Shown in pieces: positions 6,173-9,086 of a stretch of 9,086 nt of DNA; the stretch's first letter is position 1; each line of letters begins with the position of its first letter. A program made the position numbers and the translations under genes. The stretch is taken from positions 1 to 9,086 of the forward strand of contig DBTH01000169.1 of assembly GCA_002306945.1 (NCBI GenBank). The letters are read 5' to 3'. The DNA is from Methylacidiphilaceae bacterium UBA1321 (GTDB taxonomy: Bacteria > Verrucomicrobiota > Verrucomicrobiia > Methylacidiphilales > UBA1321). The notes beneath the pieces are model-generated. The model did not search any database. It had not been told where the DNA came from and saw only the letters and a list, made by a program, of their open reading frames with translations.

Positions 6173-7027
6173 TCACTTTCCATTTCCGCCCGCGGTGCGA
6201 ATCCAGTGGAAAAGATATTGCTGCGCGTAGCCGCCGTGAGGGCCGAAGTATTCGCCGACGAAACGCCGGAGTCGTTTATCGGTAAGTTTCCGGGCGCGGG
6301 GAAAATAAAGCGTTCGAATCGCCCGTTCCACCCAGACGTCGACAGGGAAAACTTCGAGTCGTCCGTAGGCGAAGAGCAGGACGCAATTGGCCACTTTTTC
6401 GCCAACACCGCGCAGCTTCATCAATTCCTCCCGCGCTTCAGCCGTTGGCAACGACTCAATGGCTTCGAGTGAAACCTCCCCAGCGGCGAGTTGACGCGCA
6501 GCCATCGCCAAGTGTTTGGCGCGGAAACCGAGTTTGCACTCACGCAATTCATTCTCCGAAACCGCGGACAATTGCTGCCAGGACGGGAAGGCGTGATGAC
6601 CGGGTTCCACCTCAACCCCAAAACGTTCCCGCAATGCGATATGGATCTGCTTGATCTGGACGATTTGCTTCATCGACGAACAAATGAAATTGGCCACGGT
6701 CTCCCAGGGATCCTGTCTCAGAATGCGAAGACCGGGAGCATAAGCGAGCGCCTTGCGCATGGAGGGATCGTCCGGAAAAGTCCCCGTGATGGCCGATAGG
6801 TCGACATCCCATTGGAAATAGCGGGCAATCGCCTCACGCGAAAGATTTCGGCCGGAAACGCGAAGACAATCAACGCCGCGCAGGATGTTAACCGGAGTTC
6901 GCCCCACCCAACCGCTCCATTCGTTAGGGCCGATTAAATTCCAGCAAAAAGCTTGGCCACTGTTCAAAGTGGACGCAAGATCGTAGTTGTTCACTCTTTG
7001 TGTTAGGTGGGAATATGGAGAAACCAT
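6173..7027 (-). CDS. ogg: OGG1-type 8-oxoguanine DNA glycosylase/AP lyase
   Basis: A 284-residue HhH-GPD superfamily enzyme that excises 8-oxoguanine from DNA and can nick the abasic site through a Lys Schiff base. Seen: an OGG N-terminal block (LNSGQAFCW, 21-29), FICSSMKQI at 114-122, LGFRAKHL at 166-173, and the helix-hairpin-helix LRGVGEKVANC with catalytic Lys211 (human K249 equivalent) followed by FPVDVW with Asp230 (human D268 equivalent). The lesion-pocket residues match human OGG1 C253, Q315 and F319 at Cys215, Gln269 and Phe273. The positions of human N149 and R154 are Met119 and Gln124, while R204 is kept as Arg169. The ATG at 7027 is chosen; a longer frame reaching a TTG at 7084 would overlap the divergent gene. 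No Shine-Dalgarno sequence. The gene is divergent from a secreted-protein gene with 40 nt between starts. A weak promoter candidate is TTGCGG (7068-7063), 17 nt, TATCAC (7045-7040). Confidence 0.92.
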   Translation of the reverse strand: MVSPYSHLTQRVNNYDLASTLNSGQAFCWNLIGPNEWSGWVGRTPVNILRGVDCLRVSGRNLSREAIARYFQWDVDLSAITGTFPDDPSMRKALAYAPGLRILRQDPWETVANFICSSMKQIVQIKQIHIALRERFGVEVEPGHHAFPSWQQLSAVSENELRECKLGFRAKHLAMAARQLAAGEVSLEAIESLPTAEAREELMKLRGVGEKVANCVLLFAYGRLEVFPVDVWVERAIRTLYFPRARKLTDKRLRRFVGEYFGPHGGYAQQYLFHWIRTAGGNGK

Positions 7028-7057
7028 TGACGCGATGGGGTGATAGAACTTTATATT
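7027..7057 (+). promoter_or_regulatory. Candidate promoter for the secreted-protein gene
   Basis: TTGACG (7027-7032) followed by TATATT (7052-7057) after 19 nt, or TTATAT (7051-7056) after 18 nt. Initiation near 7064 would leave almost no leader before the ATG at 7068, so translation would be nearly leaderless. The element overlaps the possible promoter of the divergent glycosylase gene, so the two could interfere. Confidence 0.42.
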
Positions 7058-7067
7058 AAAAGCCGCA

Positions 7068-8012
7068 ATGTTATTCCGAAGCAAGTCGTCATCTTTCTTT
7101 TTTGTGCACGCGATTGCCCTGGTCGCCGCGTTAGTCTGTAGTCCGGTCTGTTATTCCGCACCGAACACCGCAACCCCTACCAACGTTACCACTAGCACCG
7201 CAAGCACTTCAGCCGTTACCACTGCACCAACGCCAACCACGCCGGACAGTACTGCCGCTTCCGTCCCTGCGCCCGCACCCACTCCCGCCGCCGAGACCAT
7301 CAATTCCGGCTATAGCGGCACGGCCAACGACCCCAGCAAACCGGTCGCTGTCCACATTCTCAGTCCCAAGCCGGACGAAATCATCACGACGAGCACGGTC
7401 GATGTGTTTTTTTCCGTCGATAATTACACCCTGGCCGACGGCGGCAATCGCCTCCATGTTATTCTCAATAACAACGACCCGGTACCGGTCTACGACTTGC
7501 GTCGGCCGCTGACGTTCAAGGAATTGCCCGAGGGTGGCCACACCGTGCGCGTTCTGGTTGTGCAACCGGACGGCCATTCGTTGCCCAATCCCGAGGCTTT
7601 CGCCATCGTGCATTTTTTCGTCCGCAAGAAAAACTTCCAGAATTACATCGCTCCGAACTCACCATTCCTCACCGTCAACCTTCCCGTCTCGGGAATCGTC
7701 GACATCGAGGATGGCGGCAAGGTGTGGTTCGATTTTCACGTGCACCGCGCCCAGCTTTCGCCTAAGGGCTACAAGGTTCACTACAAAATCAACAATATCG
7801 AAGGCAATATCACCGAGGACAAACCGGTTTATTGGGAAGGCATGAAACCGGGCCGGTACGAATTGGCCGCCGAACTGCTCGACTCCAACAACATCCCGGC
7901 TCAAGGCATCTTCAACCAGGTGAAACGTTCCTTTGACGTTCGCGCCGTGGTCAAGGCATTGCCTGCCGAACCGGAGACACCTGCGGCCAATCACAACACC
8001 TCGCATCCATAA
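7068..8012 (+). CDS. Secreted protein with two tandem beta-rich domains
   Basis: I do not recognise a named family. The 314-residue protein has an export signal (basic RSK, hydrophobic core about 10-24, likely cleavage near residues 30-31, CYS/AP; no proper lipobox), a low-complexity Thr/Ala/Pro/Ser linker at about 32-76, and two globular parts at about 92-186 and 199-292. The two parts look like copies of each other: both have a V-x-V-x2-P opening, a V-x-V/W-F-x-V strand pattern, an 'L..GG/KG' turn, 'H...NN', 'L/MKPGRY' or 'LPEGGHT', and end in F-x-VR. The pattern fits immunoglobulin-like beta-sandwiches exported to the periplasm or surface, which is inference. A short Pro/Ala/Asn tail follows. 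It precedes the glycosyltransferase gene by 58 nt and could be co-transcribed with it. Confidence 0.8.
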   Translation: MLFRSKSSSFFFVHAIALVAALVCSPVCYSAPNTATPTNVTTSTASTSAVTTAPTPTTPDSTAASVPAPAPTPAAETINSGYSGTANDPSKPVAVHILSPKPDEIITTSTVDVFFSVDNYTLADGGNRLHVILNNNDPVPVYDLRRPLTFKELPEGGHTVRVLVVQPDGHSLPNPEAFAIVHFFVRKKNFQNYIAPNSPFLTVNLPVSGIVDIEDGGKVWFDFHVHRAQLSPKGYKVHYKINNIEGNITEDKPVYWEGMKPGRYELAAELLDSNNIPAQGIFNQVKRSFDVRAVVKALPAEPETPAANHNTSHP

Positions 8013-8070
8013 AAGCATTCGCCGCACGGAGAAAATCCGGCCACACGCATCGGCGCAAAAAGTAAAACGC

Positions 8071-8880
8071 ATGAAAATCTTCGCCAGTTGCGTGACCAAA
8101 AACGAAGTCGACATCATTGAGGAATGCCTCAAGGCGGCTTCTCAGTGGGCTGACAGGATTTTCGTATTCGACAACGGCAGTACCGACGGCACCTGGGAAA
8201 AAGTCCAGGCCATGAGCAGCGACGTGATCGTTCCCTGGAAACAGGACGGCAAGGTTTTTCAGGAATCGTTGCGTGCGGAGCCGTTCAACGACCGTCGTAG
8301 CGAAGCCCGCGACGGCGACTGGTGGTGCCGCCTCGACACCGACGAGTTTTACATCGACAATCCGAAGGAATTCCTCGCCGCTATTCCGCGCTGGCAACAC
8401 GTCGTCTGGGCCATTGCCATCGAATATTATCTCACCCACGATGAACTGGATCGGATCGATTTCAGCGCCCCTGCCGCTCAAATTCTTCCCCAATTGCGCC
8501 ATTACCACGCCAAGAATTCCGAGCCCCGTTTCTTCCGTTATCGCGAGCGACTTGTCTGGAACGAAAACGAAGGCTGGCCGCGCCACATTGGCATTCCGAC
8601 CGAACCGCGCATCCGCTACAAGCACTACAAATACCGCTCGCCCGACCAGATTCAAAAGCGCATCGACACCCGCAAAGACAGCATCCAGAGAGGATTTGCC
8701 GCACGCTCGCATTATGTCAGCACTTCCTGGCGCGATGAAATTGCCGACGCGGCCACGCTCGACCTCGATGCCGGAGACGGCAATTACCATATCCGCTACG
8801 AGGAATTACCCCGCCATATCGATTCCCCTGCCCGCACGCTCGCCAAGCGGATCATGCACGGAACAGGACTCTGGCCCTAA
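8071..8880 (+). CDS. Glycosyltransferase family 2-like protein
   Basis: A 269-residue GT-A-fold enzyme of the family 2 type, probably cytoplasmic, transferring a sugar from a nucleotide donor. Seen: N-terminal KIFASCVTKNEVDIIEECL (2-20), the VFDNGSTDGT turn at 32-41, and RLDTDEFYI at 87-95 carrying the metal-binding DTD; this arrangement resembles the PF13704-type (Glyco_tranf_2_4) proteins. The middle carries REARG-like charged blocks and RFFRYRERLVWNENEG, and the C-terminal part ends IMHGTGLWP without membrane helices. The ATG at 8071 is chosen because it begins the first strand of the fold; the frame stays open upstream to 7933 but that overlaps the previous gene. No Shine-Dalgarno sequence is visible. 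Substrate unknown; association with the preceding secreted protein is only positional. Confidence 0.88.
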   Translation: MKIFASCVTKNEVDIIEECLKAASQWADRIFVFDNGSTDGTWEKVQAMSSDVIVPWKQDGKVFQESLRAEPFNDRRSEARDGDWWCRLDTDEFYIDNPKEFLAAIPRWQHVVWAIAIEYYLTHDELDRIDFSAPAAQILPQLRHYHAKNSEPRFFRYRERLVWNENEGWPRHIGIPTEPRIRYKHYKYRSPDQIQKRIDTRKDSIQRGFAARSHYVSTSWRDEIADAATLDLDAGDGNYHIRYEELPRHIDSPARTLAKRIMHGTGLWP

Positions 8881-8912
8881 AAAGTATTCAGTCCGAAGTT
8901 CTAGGTTCTAAG

Positions 8913-9073
8913 CCGTATCTATTCAAAACATCCTGCCTGGGATTGAGAATTTCCCGAGTCTAAGGCGAGGCGCAAGGAGGGAGTTTATTGCTCATCAATA
9001 AGTGACCGACGCGCAACGAAGCCTTTGCCTCGGTAAAACTCAAGATCGGGCGTGAGGTTTTGAATAGTTACGG
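8913..9073. repeat. 161-bp foldback palindrome (MITE/REP-like element)
   Basis: The spacer after the last gene folds back on itself about a single centre at 8993. The outer arms CCGTATCTATTCAAAAC (8913-8929) and GTTTTGAATAGTTACGG (9057-9073) pair at 16 of 17 positions. The inner arms TTATTG (8985-8990) and CAATAA (8996-9001) enclose a 5-nt loop. Between them, interrupted complementarity persists, with blocks such as GCC, TTGAG, CCGAG, AAGGC and GCGC matching in register or with one-base shifts. No open reading frame lies inside. The sequence 8881-8912 and 9074-9086 shows nothing clear, and the window ends before a target duplication could be judged. Confidence 0.7.
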
Positions 9074-9086
9074 ATAAGGGCCAACT

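Noticed and set aside
7933..8070. 46-residue extension of the family 2-like glycosyltransferase
   Set aside because: It overlaps the secreted-protein gene and has an Arg/His/Pro-rich composition unlike the fold's first strand.
7951..8790. 279-codon antisense frame under the family 2-like glycosyltransferase gene
   Set aside because: The sense frame has the DNGSTDGT and DTD motifs; the antisense product shows no recognisable family.
8913..9073. Reading the foldback element as an integron attC site
   Set aside because: The ends lack the RYYYAAC and GTTRRRY core sites, and no integrase or gene-cassette arrangement is seen.

Overview
The window is an ordinary-looking stretch of bacterial chromosome, roughly 50-60% G+C by eye. 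It carries eight protein genes (one cut by the window edge) and one tRNA gene. The partial UvrB, RmuC, signal-peptide protein and several glycosyltransferases point to a free-living, probably Gram-negative bacterium. Almost no start codon is preceded by a good Shine-Dalgarno sequence. With the TMTC-like TPR membrane protein and the bacterial OGG1-type glycosylase, this loosely suggests a PVC-type (for example Verrucomicrobiota) or similar phylum. That placement is inference and weak; no marker gene settles it.

Left part (1-3977): the 5' end of uvrB runs leftwards and is divergent from a tight rightward group: rmuC, a 551-residue GT-C-like membrane protein with C-terminal TPRs, and a small Cys-rich protein of the C_GCAxxG_C_C family. 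The gaps are 24 and 31 nt, so the three may be co-transcribed. uvrB and rmuC are both DNA-maintenance genes; the other two are not obviously related to them.

Middle (3978-5260): a leftward DXD-type glycosyltransferase gene, somewhat more A+T-rich than its surroundings, lies between a convergent intergenic spacer and a leftward tRNA-Lys(UUU) gene. The tRNA has a C4.A69 mismatch in its acceptor stem. Back-to-back promoter candidates for the tRNA and the next gene share the 98-nt spacer.

Right part (5261-9086): a stand-alone ABC ATPase gene converges on a leftward OGG1-type 8-oxoguanine glycosylase gene. The glycosylase keeps its catalytic Lys/Asp and lesion-pocket residues but has changed two of the three residues that read the opposite cytosine in human OGG1. 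Divergent from it, with only 40 nt between start codons, is a secreted protein with a Thr/Pro/Ala-rich linker and two tandem copies of an unrecognised beta-rich domain, followed by a family 2-like glycosyltransferase. The window ends in a 161-bp foldback palindrome that looks like a MITE- or REP-type element.

I see no defence system, CRISPR array, prophage or complete insertion sequence. The items most worth a second look are the foldback element, the OGG variant, the duplicated-domain secreted protein, and the tRNA mismatch.
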